DNA of 49,129 bases. Source: Oscillospiraceae bacterium (GTDB lineage Bacteria; Bacillota; Clostridia; Oscillospirales; Oscillospiraceae). The translations under genes were made by a program, and so were the position numbers. The stretch's first letter is position 1. Every line of letters starts with the position of its first letter. Shown piece after piece: positions 16,781 through 23,507 of this stretch. The stretch covers positions 1 through 49,129 of the forward strand of contig WQXY01000017.1 of assembly GCA_009781515.1 (NCBI GenBank), in the 5' to 3' direction. The notes under the pieces are model-generated. The model was not told the DNA's origin and did not search any database. It was given only the letters and a program-made list of their open reading frames with translations.

Positions 16781-18151
16781 ATGAACCAACTCGAAGCAAC
16801 GTCAAACACAAAAGAGCAAAACATCGACATAGAGCAAAGGTTGGCAGCAGCGGAAGCGTTGAACAAAAAGCTTGCCAGAGAGCTTCGTATTGTCGAAAAA
16901 AGCAGAGATATTATTAAAGTAAATGCGGAAACGCAGTATAATCTTACGGAAAATATCGCAAGAGAAAAACAAAAGCAGGAGTTTTATGTGAAGCTCTTGC
17001 TTCGTTCGCATCCGGACATAATATTCGTTTTTGATGAGAATGCAAATTTTTTGCTTGGAACAGACTCCATTTGTAATATTTTAGATATAAATGACATATC
17101 TGTTCTGCGGGGACAAAAACTTTCTTCTATCTTGAAACGATACGATACCTCTGCGATTACTCAGGAGATGCTCGATATCCTCAATCATTTTTTGGATAGC
17201 GACAAGCTGCAAAACAATAGCTCAGTTGAAGAAAAATTTGAGCTTCAAATTGACAACGATAATTATGAGGTCAAAATTCTTTCGTTCAATAATGACTACG
17301 GCAAATATGCGGGTTTTCTTGTAGTAATGCACGATGTAACAGAGCTTGTGCGTGCAAAAGATAATGCAGAGCAGGCAAGCCGTTCAAAAAGTGAGTTTTT
17401 ATCCCGCATGAGCCATGAAATGCGAACACCTATGAATGCTATTGTCGGCATGACGAACATTGCAAAAAGAGCTCAAACCGAAGAAAAAAGAGCTGATTGT
17501 CTCGAAAAGATAGAAGGCGCATCCAAACATTTAATAGATGTTATTAACAATGTCCTTGATATGTCAAAAATTGAAGCAAATAAGTTTGTTATCACACCTG
17601 TTGCTTTCGAGTTTAATAAAATGATAAATGATGCGGCTAATGTTTTAGGCTTTCGTTCTGATGAAAAGAAGCAAAAGCTGATAATAGACATTGACGAAAA
17701 AATACCGAAGTTTGTCATAAGTGACGAATTTCGGATTACACAGATAATAACAAATCTGCTTGCTAACGCAGTGAAGTTTACCCCCGAGGAGGGTACGATT
17801 ACCCTCAGAGCGTCATGTTCGGACGAAGAAAATGACCGGTTTACCATAAGGTTTGAAGTTGAAGATACCGGAATTGGTATTTCGGACGACCTAAAGAACC
17901 GTGTGTTTGAAGCGTTTGAACAAGCAGACGGAGGCACGGCACGCAAGTATGGCGGCACGGGTCTCGGGCTTGCAATCTGCAAACAAATAACAGAAAAGAT
18001 GAATGGCAGTATTTGGGTGGAGTCAAACGAGGGCGAAGGTGCAAAGTTTGTGTTCACAATGCCAATGCAAAAGTGCGAAAATTTCTCGGGGGGGGGGGGC
18101 ACTAAACACGATAAAAACAAAAGAGCGGATTTTCGGAAAAGACATTTATGA
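16781..18151 (+). CDS. PAS-domain histidine kinase with a G12 tract near its end
   Basis: Soluble sensor kinase of 456 residues from the ATG at 16781 (a GTG at 16745 is in frame but has no ribosome site). A coiled coil (about 5-60) leads to a PAS domain (about 70-190), a HisKA with H212 in SRMSHEMRTPMNAI, and an HATPase with NLLANAVKF, DTGIGI and GGTGLGLAI. After the kinase core comes a run of 12 G (18088-18099) read as SGGGG, then a short basic tail KHDKNKRADFRKRHL with no known domain. One base fewer would give a different tail ending at 18161; one more would stop almost at once. The core resembles hybrid kinases, which carry a receiver here; none is present. Confidence 0.88.
   Translation: MNQLEATSNTKEQNIDIEQRLAAAEALNKKLARELRIVEKSRDIIKVNAETQYNLTENIAREKQKQEFYVKLLLRSHPDIIFVFDENANFLLGTDSICNILDINDISVLRGQKLSSILKRYDTSAITQEMLDILNHFLDSDKLQNNSSVEEKFELQIDNDNYEVKILSFNNDYGKYAGFLVVMHDVTELVRAKDNAEQASRSKSEFLSRMSHEMRTPMNAIVGMTNIAKRAQTEEKRADCLEKIEGASKHLIDVINNVLDMSKIEANKFVITPVAFEFNKMINDAANVLGFRSDEKKQKLIIDIDEKIPKFVISDEFRITQIITNLLANAVKFTPEEGTITLRASCSDEENDRFTIRFEVEDTGIGISDDLKNRVFEAFEQADGGTARKYGGTGLGLAICKQITEKMNGSIWVESNEGEGAKFVFTMPMQKCENFSGGGGTKHDKNKRADFRKRHL
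18088..18099 (+). repeat. Homopolymer of 12 G inside kinase gene
   Basis: Twelve consecutive G in the last part of the histidine kinase gene, just after the ATPase domain. Such tracts slip during replication and are typical of phase-variable genes. They can also be assembly artefacts. Confidence 0.9.
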
Positions 18152-18164
18152 AAATCTGTAGTAT

Positions 18165-20129
18165 TTACTCAAGCAGGTCGCCGGCTCTAATGCTAACCTC
18201 TTTGCTGGAGCCTCTGAAGTCAATATCGTTTGGGAAATAGAAATCAAAATAAAAGGCATTGCCGTATGTGTGTATCAAACCATCGTCCCACATCGCGTAA
18301 TGCTCAATTTGATCTCCAAATAATTGTTTAATTTCTCCGCCTGTTATCTCGCTTTTATCGGTAAATAAACGAGAAATCGGCATGGTTATTTGAAACAGCT
18401 CGTCGCGAGCAAATGCAAACGTTATTGAGCCATAATTTGGAAAATTATAAACATTATCCCAATCATTGACTTCCTCTGCCTTTCCAAGCTCTTGCTCCAA
18501 CTCAGAAAAAGTTTTTGAAAAGAAACCAAAAAAGTCAACATTTATATTTGGAGAAAACTCAGTTAAAAAGCCTAATTTGTAGCCGTCAAGAACTCTTTTA
18601 ACATCGGGAAGACCGCCCGGAGACGGTGTTAATTTCGAGTCATCAAGATCTGCTGCTAATGTAGGCCCAAGATTAGATGAAGTTTCAACAAAATCTAAAA
18701 AATCCGATGAAACAAAGCTGACATCAATTGTAAAAATGCCGTCAACACTATTTTTTTCGACGTAACCAGTTTCCCGTGTTATTAAATGACCGTGTAAAAA
18801 TAATATTCCCGCATCATTTATACCGATGATTTCGCCCTTGAAGTTATCAAAAACGATAACTTCATCAAAATTATCGTTATATGCCCTTATGTAAGTGTCG
18901 GGAGAATAAAAGCATTCAATGTACCAATATACATCGTTAAATTCAAAAAATCTATTTTTTACCGGAACAGCTGTCATGCCACCGTCGGCACTCATTCTTA
19001 ATGTGTCCATGCTCTGTGAAGCAGGGAAGCGATATAGTGACCCATGTGTATAAATAAAGGGAGAATTATAATGCGATATATTAGCATAGCTGAAAAAATT
19101 AAAATCGGGATGAACGAAAATTAAACCGTCTTCACTTAGCTTATATGTTCCGGAAAAGCCAAAGTTAGTGCTATTGATAAAAACATCACTGTTAAATGAA
19201 CCAACACCATTAATGGATAATCGTTCATCAAAAATCTTGCTCTCACCATTAACGGTTATACGGTATTTGTCATCGTTATTAAAATAACGAAACACCTCAA
19301 TTGCCTCATGCGTGATTAAATCATACTTGATTATTTCAGCACCCCAAATACCGGTATAGAAATATAAGGTATTTGAATTTAACGGGTCAATAAATAACGT
19401 TACTTCACGACTCGATGTATACAATGAAACTGTTTGCTCTGTCTCTAAATCATAACAGTGAACAGACCATGTTCTATTTTCTCTGTTATCATCTGGATTA
19501 AGGGTATCTTCGTGTGTTACATAGTAAAATAGGTTGTCCATAAAAGTTATCTTCCATTTATCCGCTCTCAATTCCACATATACAGAACCGACTTTAGCTT
19601 CAAAAATAGTAGAGAGATTATCAGTAATAATATTGTATTTGTAAAGATATACGCTTGATACATTTCCGGACTCTTCAAATCCCCAAAAAATAAACCACTC
19701 ATCAGTAATCCAAAAGGCGGAACGGTCACAAAAATAAGGTCCAATCTTAATTAATTCATTTTTCACTAAGTCATAACTGTATACAGGGGATATATAAGAA
19801 CCGTTGGGAGAGATTGTATCATCATCATCAAGGGAAACAAAAATTTTGCTTCCTGACATACCGTGTACAGCCTCAAGGTTCTCCCACTTCGCAAACAAAT
19901 GTATTTCAAGCTCTTCTTGCTGCTGTTCGACATAATCACCCCCGTTTCCGTTGTCAGCCGGAAACTCATTTCCCGAGTCGCCATTTGAAATAACAAGAGG
20001 CTCATTCGGAGGATTATTTTCTCCGACGTGGAATATCACGATAAGAGCAGTTGTTAGCAGAGCAATCAAGAAGACACAGGAGCAAGCTATAATAATAAGC
20101 TTATTTCTTTTTGATTTATTACAGAACAT
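18165..20129 (-). CDS. Membrane-anchored extracellular protein, propeller-like, unknown function
   Basis: Not assigned to a named family. The 654 residues have a basic N-terminus, one membrane segment (about 10-34, KLIIIACSCVFLIALLTTAL), a low-complexity Asn/Gly/Glu linker (about 36-72) and a long extracellular part. That part has repeated blocks ending in patterns such as VYSYDLVKNELIKIG, LYKYNIITDNLSTIF, HCYDLETEQTVSLY and IKYDLITHEAIEVF. These are typical of beta-propeller blades (about 90-400). The last 150 residues look different. Ribosome site GTGAGG precedes the ATG. It lies downstream of the kinase/zinc-ribbon pair on the same strand, past a terminator-like hairpin, and may be an associated surface component. 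Confidence 0.75.
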   Translation of the reverse strand: MFCNKSKRNKLIIIACSCVFLIALLTTALIVIFHVGENNPPNEPLVISNGDSGNEFPADNGNGGDYVEQQQEELEIHLFAKWENLEAVHGMSGSKIFVSLDDDDTISPNGSYISPVYSYDLVKNELIKIGPYFCDRSAFWITDEWFIFWGFEESGNVSSVYLYKYNIITDNLSTIFEAKVGSVYVELRADKWKITFMDNLFYYVTHEDTLNPDDNRENRTWSVHCYDLETEQTVSLYTSSREVTLFIDPLNSNTLYFYTGIWGAEIIKYDLITHEAIEVFRYFNNDDKYRITVNGESKIFDERLSINGVGSFNSDVFINSTNFGFSGTYKLSEDGLIFVHPDFNFFSYANISHYNSPFIYTHGSLYRFPASQSMDTLRMSADGGMTAVPVKNRFFEFNDVYWYIECFYSPDTYIRAYNDNFDEVIVFDNFKGEIIGINDAGILFLHGHLITRETGYVEKNSVDGIFTIDVSFVSSDFLDFVETSSNLGPTLAADLDDSKLTPSPGGLPDVKRVLDGYKLGFLTEFSPNINVDFFGFFSKTFSELEQELGKAEEVNDWDNVYNFPNYGSITFAFARDELFQITMPISRLFTDKSEITGGEIKQLFGDQIEHYAMWDDGLIHTYGNAFYFDFYFPNDIDFRGSSKEVSIRAGDLLE

Positions 20130-20192
20130 ATTATCAACCTCACAAAAATTATTTTGTTCTCAACAAAGACACTTTATATTTTTTCAAACACA

Positions 20193-20252
20193 AAAAACCA
20201 CCATAAGCATATCACTCATGGTGGTTTTTTGTCCTATGCACAGTGCTTAGTG
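20193..20252. repeat. 60-base palindromic repeat, copy A
   Basis: Forms the hairpin ACCACCAT...ATGGTGGT followed by TTTTTT and then GTCCTATGCA..GTGCTTAGTG. Copy B at 22247-22306 has the same length and orientation, and about 49 of 60 bases agree by eye. It lies 4 bases past the zinc-ribbon stop codon, and its A-tract/T-tract makes it a likely terminator in both directions. Confidence 0.8.
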
Positions 20253-20255
20253 GTC

Positions 20256-20996
20256 TTACCCTTGTATTGTCCGTGCGACAAGCCATAGCAGGCGGGTCAG
20301 TTCTGTTGTTTCCCTACCTTGAAGATGTATAACAAGCTCACCCTCAGAGAGAGTTTCAATTACAGCAGTTGGCACGAGGTCTGCTGTGCCGACTCTGTAA
20401 AATATACATTCGGCAAAATTAACGAGTCCCGCCGCATCATGCTCGGCACTGCGGCTGTACTCATAGCCGCCGACAACTTCGCAAATATAGTAATACCCGT
20501 AAGGGTCGACAACCCATATTAAATGAGTATAAATGCTATCAACATTTGTTATGTTTTCAAAATCGTCAAGCGTGTTGCTGAGAAGTGTGTCACCCTCATA
20601 AGCGCCCTCTTGTTTTCTGAGTGCCCGGTACTCCGCAACTGTTGCAGGATTGCCGTTTAAGCTCCACCCGAACCCGACGATACCGTTTTCGCGGGCAAAA
20701 TTAAATGTATCAATACCACCGTGCGGACGCATTTTCATAGTCCATGCGGAAATAATTGTGTCTGACTTATCTACGGGATAACTTTGCTCTTTAATAAAAA
20801 CAGAAAAAATGACAAGCAAAGCAACAGCAGCAACTGCAACAACGAAAAGCCCTGCAAGCAGCACGTTTCTTTTGCTTTTTCTGACAGGTGTATTTTGAAG
20901 AGGCACTTCTTCAACTAATTTTCCCATACAAGAAAGACAGAATTTTGCTTCTTTCGGAAGCTCTTTGTTGCAATGAGGGCAGTTTTTCATATCCAT
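20256..20996 (-). CDS. Zinc-ribbon membrane protein, unknown extracellular domain
   Basis: Of 246 residues, the N-terminal zinc ribbon CPHCNKELPKEAKFCLSC (residues 5-22) is followed by one membrane segment (about 44-68, VLLAGLFVVAVAAVALLVIFSVF). An extracellular domain of about 175 residues of unrecognised fold follows (WTMKMRPHGGIDTFNF; LIWVVDPYGYYYICEVVGGYEYS). The ribosome site AAGGAGCTC lies within the last codons of the Ser/Thr kinase gene, whose stop is 2 bases upstream of the ATG, so the two are translationally linked. A zinc-ribbon protein next to a kinase often serves as its membrane partner or substrate; that is inference. Confidence 0.8.
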   Translation of the reverse strand: MDMKNCPHCNKELPKEAKFCLSCMGKLVEEVPLQNTPVRKSKRNVLLAGLFVVAVAAVALLVIFSVFIKEQSYPVDKSDTIISAWTMKMRPHGGIDTFNFARENGIVGFGWSLNGNPATVAEYRALRKQEGAYEGDTLLSNTLDDFENITNVDSIYTHLIWVVDPYGYYYICEVVGGYEYSRSAEHDAAGLVNFAECIFYRVGTADLVPTAVIETLSEGELVIHLQGRETTELTRLLWLVARTIQG

Positions 20997-20998
20997 AA

Positions 20999-21700
20999 TC
21001 AGAGCTCCTTTGCAAGAGATAGTGCATTAAAATAACGCTTGTTGGGGTCAATCTGTGTGCATTTTTCTATAATGCCGGATAGCTTGCCTTTATAGAGATT
21101 TTTAGACGGATGCTCACCTGTCGTCATAACATTCATTAAAATACCAATAGAGAAAATATCGGCGCGCTCGTCCGTTTGAGATATACCAAACTGTTCGGGA
21201 GCAGCAAAACCGGTAGTACCGATAACGCTCGTGTCGCCCGATTTATATGCCTTAAACAATCGGGCTGTGTCGAAGTCAATTAACTTAACAATGCCTTCGC
21301 TGTTAATCATCACATTTTCGGGCTTTATATCCCTGTGGATAACTCCGAGCGAATGCAACGCTGCCAATGCGCTGCATAACTCGCGCGCAATAGTTCTTGT
21401 GGCGTTCTCGGTATATACATTATCTTGCAACTCATCAGATATGGTTATCCCGTTTATATATTCCTCGAGGACTATGGTTGTTGCACCGTCGGTGATTACC
21501 TCATATATATGTGGAATGTTCGGGTGTGAAATTCCTTGCAAAATGCGATATACCTCGCCGTCGCCCTCATAAACACGCTTAATTATGTCCCTGTCAAGGG
21601 TCTTGTGCCGCAGCACTTGAATATCCGATTTGCCGGAGCTTCGCAAAACTCTGACTAATTTATATTGTTCTGATATAGTTTTATTCAGCCACTCAACCAT
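20999..21700 (-). CDS. Soluble serine/threonine protein kinase
   Basis: Hanks-type kinase of 233 residues covering only the catalytic domain, without PASTA repeats or a membrane segment, and with a short C-lobe. Visible: ATP-binding lysine in RDIIKRV, catalytic loop HRDIKPENVMI, metal-binding loop DFDTARLF (DFD in place of DFG), and the activation segment GTTGFAAPEQFG. The glycine loop is weak (SSGKSDIQ). Extended -10 box TGgTATACT lies upstream at 21740-21748, with GGAGG ten bases before the ATG. Divergent from the HTH gene and coupled to the zinc-ribbon gene, it probably forms a signalling unit with them. Confidence 0.9.
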   Translation of the reverse strand: MVEWLNKTISEQYKLVRVLRSSGKSDIQVLRHKTLDRDIIKRVYEGDGEVYRILQGISHPNIPHIYEVITDGATTIVLEEYINGITISDELQDNVYTENATRTIARELCSALAALHSLGVIHRDIKPENVMINSEGIVKLIDFDTARLFKAYKSGDTSVIGTTGFAAPEQFGISQTDERADIFSIGILMNVMTTGEHPSKNLYKGKLSGIIEKCTQIDPNKRYFNALSLAKEL

Positions 21701-21739
21701 TCGGCACGTTCCTCCGCGGGCATGTCACTTGCAAACTGT

Positions 21740-21748
21740 AGTATACCA
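21740..21748 (-). promoter_or_regulatory. Extended -10 element upstream of Ser/Thr kinase
   Basis: Minus strand TGgTATACT, about 40 bases before the kinase ATG in the 78-base divergent gap. No convincing -35 box was found. The HTH protein encoded on the other side of the gap is a possible regulator. Confidence 0.45.
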
Positions 21749-21778
21749 TGCTAAACTTCATTTTGGGAGGGGATATAA

Positions 21779-22201
21779 TTGAAAGAAAAAAGAACAGAAA
21801 ATCTTATGCAATCACTTTCCAAAACTAACGATATTCAGTCATATGTAAAAGAAAATAAAGAGGCATTTATAAATATTACTGTGGCGGAAGCGTTAAATAA
21901 GTACGCAAAAGAAAAAGGTCTGTCAAAGCCAAATATAATAAGGCGCTCAGAGATAAACGATATTTATGGATACCAAATATTTGCAGGAACACGTAACCCC
22001 TCGAGAGATATTTTACTGTGTTTGTGTTTTGGATTGACTTTAAGTGTTGATGAAACACAGAGCTTGCTAAAAGCTTCCGGTCTTGCTCCGCTTTACCCAA
22101 AGATAAAACGTGACAGCATTATTTTGTATGGCTTACATAATTCTAATAGCATATGCGAAATCAACGAACAGCTGTATAATCACGAAGAACCAACACTGTA
22201 G
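21779..22201 (+). CDS. Helix-turn-helix-like protein divergent from the Ser/Thr kinase
   Basis: A 140-residue cytoplasmic protein. The middle (about 36-105) reads like an XRE-type helical domain: GLSKPNIIRRSEINDIYGYQIFAG, TRNPSRDILLCLCFG, then LSVDETQSLLKASGLAPLYP. It ends with KIKRDSIILYGL and a short helix. I recall proteins of this kind beside soluble Ser/Thr kinases in Clostridia, but could not check it. The start is TTG, supported by GGGAGGGG six bases upstream; no other start is near. It may be a DNA-binding kinase substrate or regulator of the divergent promoter. Confidence 0.75.
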   Translation: MKEKRTENLMQSLSKTNDIQSYVKENKEAFINITVAEALNKYAKEKGLSKPNIIRRSEINDIYGYQIFAGTRNPSRDILLCLCFGLTLSVDETQSLLKASGLAPLYPKIKRDSIILYGLHNSNSICEINEQLYNHEEPTL

Positions 22202-22227
22202 AGTATAGCATAAATATATCAAACATT

Positions 22228-22246
22228 ACTAAGCAGCCAGCTTAGT
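22228..22246. terminator. Small hairpin at the edge of repeat copy B
   Basis: Perfect arms ACTAAGC (22228-22234) and GCTTAGT (22240-22246) with a 5-base loop, directly before copy B. The left arm can alternatively pair with GCTTAGT at the far end of copy B (22299-22305), which makes the whole block look like a small element with inverted ends. Confidence 0.5.
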
Positions 22247-22306
22247 AAAAACCACCATGAGTCTAACATTCACGGTGGCTGGTTGTCCTATGCAGTGTGC
22301 TTAGTG
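22247..22306. repeat. 60-base palindromic repeat, copy B
   Basis: Hairpin ACCACC...GGTGG followed by GTTGTCCTATGCA..GTGCTTAGTG, matching copy A in length and orientation. It sits between the convergent HTH and aspartic-protease genes and could terminate both. Confidence 0.8.
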
Positions 22307-22331
22307 TTCTGTTAAGAAGAACGTGTTCGCT

Positions 22332-22898
22332 TTAATCTCTTTTATAGTCAGGAGGGACTTCTTCAACCATACTGTCGTCAATATGAAGCTGAACATCTCC
22401 TATAGTTTTTGCCAGTTGGTTTAAAGTATAGTCTGAACTACGTCTTTTTGGGAGTTTAAGACTATGTGGTTGCATTTCCAAAAATGCTGTAGTTAATTCT
22501 TTATTTGTAGCGTTATTATTAAAATTAACATTGAGATTGTATTTATTGAGGATGTCTGTGCCGATTAAAAATCTATCAGTCGAAACAAATCTATACTTTG
22601 TTTTGTCAACAAAAGTAAAAGGAACATAAATTTCTGATATAGGAATTGTTTCGTTACCTAAAGGTAATGAAGAACACGGCACCTTGAAAGCATATCCTTT
22701 AAGTTCTTCTACAACTCCTACATATTTTATACATCGTTGTTTCTTGATAAACTCAGAGGTTAACCCCAGTTCAACAGCAATATCTATGCCAACTAAAGTG
22801 ATAAATGCTCCAGAATCAATTTTCGCATTAAAGAGTTGATTATTAATATTGGTGGGAATTATCCATTCTACCCAAGGAAACTTTAGTTCGAATAACAT
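22332..22898 (-). CDS. Retropepsin-like aspartic protease
   Basis: A 188-residue cytoplasmic protein without signal or membrane segment. It has the single catalytic signature KIDSGAFITLVG (D28-S29-G30, hydrophobic residues after), a flap-like middle, and the second conserved motif FLIGTDILNKYNLNV. This is the half-size, dimer-forming retroviral-type aspartic protease fold. A C-terminal 55-residue tail has no match I know. The ATG has GGAGG seven bases upstream and overlaps the end of the small upstream gene by 16 bases, so translation is coupled. The natural substrate is unknown. Confidence 0.8.
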   Translation of the reverse strand: MLFELKFPWVEWIIPTNINNQLFNAKIDSGAFITLVGIDIAVELGLTSEFIKKQRCIKYVGVVEELKGYAFKVPCSSLPLGNETIPISEIYVPFTFVDKTKYRFVSTDRFLIGTDILNKYNLNVNFNNNATNKELTTAFLEMQPHSLKLPKRRSSDYTLNQLAKTIGDVQLHIDDSMVEEVPPDYKRD

Positions 22899-23143
22899 GG
22901 AAAATCCTCCACAATTGGGCAGTATTCGCGAAAATTATCTCCGCGAAGCATATAAAAATACAAGCCGTCCGGAGGAGTGTGATTTTTAACAAAAACTCTT
23001 CGGTCATCAATAGAGCCAACAAAAATTACATCGCCGGTTGTATCGTTTTTAATATCGCCAACAATTAGCATAACAATATAATCATTTAAATACATCTCAC
23101 ACGCGCGCTGTGGAGTTATTCCGGCATTAATAATATTAAACAT
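22883..23143 (-). CDS. Small protein of unknown function, coupled to the aspartic protease
   Basis: 86 residues starting MFNIINAGITPQRA, with TGDVIFVGSIDDRRVFVKNHTPPDGLYFYML in part and ending in EDFPCYSN. No family recognised. It alternates short strands and turns, is acidic towards the C-terminus and has no membrane segment. A longer in-frame start at 23206 would include the promoter; the ATG at 23143 is chosen because GGGAGGTC stands eight bases upstream. It shares a transcript with the protease and might be its partner or substrate, which is inference. Confidence 0.7.
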   Translation of the reverse strand: MFNIINAGITPQRACEMYLNDYIVMLIVGDIKNDTTGDVIFVGSIDDRRVFVKNHTPPDGLYFYMLRGDNFREYCPIVEDFPCYSN

Positions 23144-23177
23144 AATTAGACCTCCCTGCGAAAATATGTACATTAAT

Positions 23178-23206
23178 ATTATAAACCAAAAATAGGCGGA
23201 TTGCAA
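23178..23206 (-). promoter_or_regulatory. Promoter of the small protein/aspartic protease unit
   Basis: Minus strand TTGCAA (23201-23206), 17 bases, TATAAT (23178-23183), giving a leader of about 30 bases with GGGAGG. It begins where the tRNA terminator ends. Confidence 0.7.
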
Positions 23207-23244
23207 AAAGAAAATCCCCTATGGCTTTCACCGCAGAGGACTTT

Positions 23245-23245
<1 letters not shown>
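23205..23245 (-). terminator. Terminator of the initiator tRNA
   Basis: On the minus strand AAGTCCTCTGCGG pairs with CCATAGGGGATTT (two mismatches) around a short loop and is followed by TTTTCTTTTT. It starts directly at the tRNA 3' end. Confidence 0.75.
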
Positions 23246-23321
<76 letters not shown>

Positions 23322-23348
23322 ATATTCATAAAATTAGCGACGGGGTAC

Positions 23349-23378
23349 ATAATAACACAATAACCAAATAACCGTCAA
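23349..23378 (-). promoter_or_regulatory. tRNA-fMet promoter
   Basis: Minus strand TTGACG (23373-23378), 18 bases, TATTAT (23349-23354). Transcription would begin about 20 bases before the mature tRNA 5' end. Confidence 0.65.
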
Positions 23379-23420
23379 GAAGTATTTATTTACAAAAAGT
23401 TTTTCTATTAACTATGGCAA

Positions 23421-23462
23421 TCTTTACAAAATTGTGATATAATATGTTACTTTTTGTAAAGA
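23421..23462 (+). promoter_or_regulatory. Extended -10 promoter within a 10-base inverted repeat, U32-mre operon
   Basis: Extended -10 TGaTATAAT at 23435-23443 lies between perfect inverted arms TCTTTACAAA (23421-23430) and TTTGTAAAGA (23453-23462). Transcription should start near 23450, so the arms flank the promoter and resemble an operator. The -35 region is poor, which fits an extended -10 or a regulated promoter. Confidence 0.55.
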
Positions 23463-23507
23463 TTTTATGTAAACAACATTATTATTAGTTTTTGTGGGTA
23501 TATTGCG

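Noticed and set aside
17473-18120. 215-codon open frame antisense to the histidine kinase
   Set aside because: It is the mirror of the HATPase domain and shows no recognisable domain.
21334-21342. Exact DnaA-box sequence TGTGGATAA
   Set aside because: A single copy within the kinase coding sequence, no cluster and no AT-rich region beside it, so not an origin.
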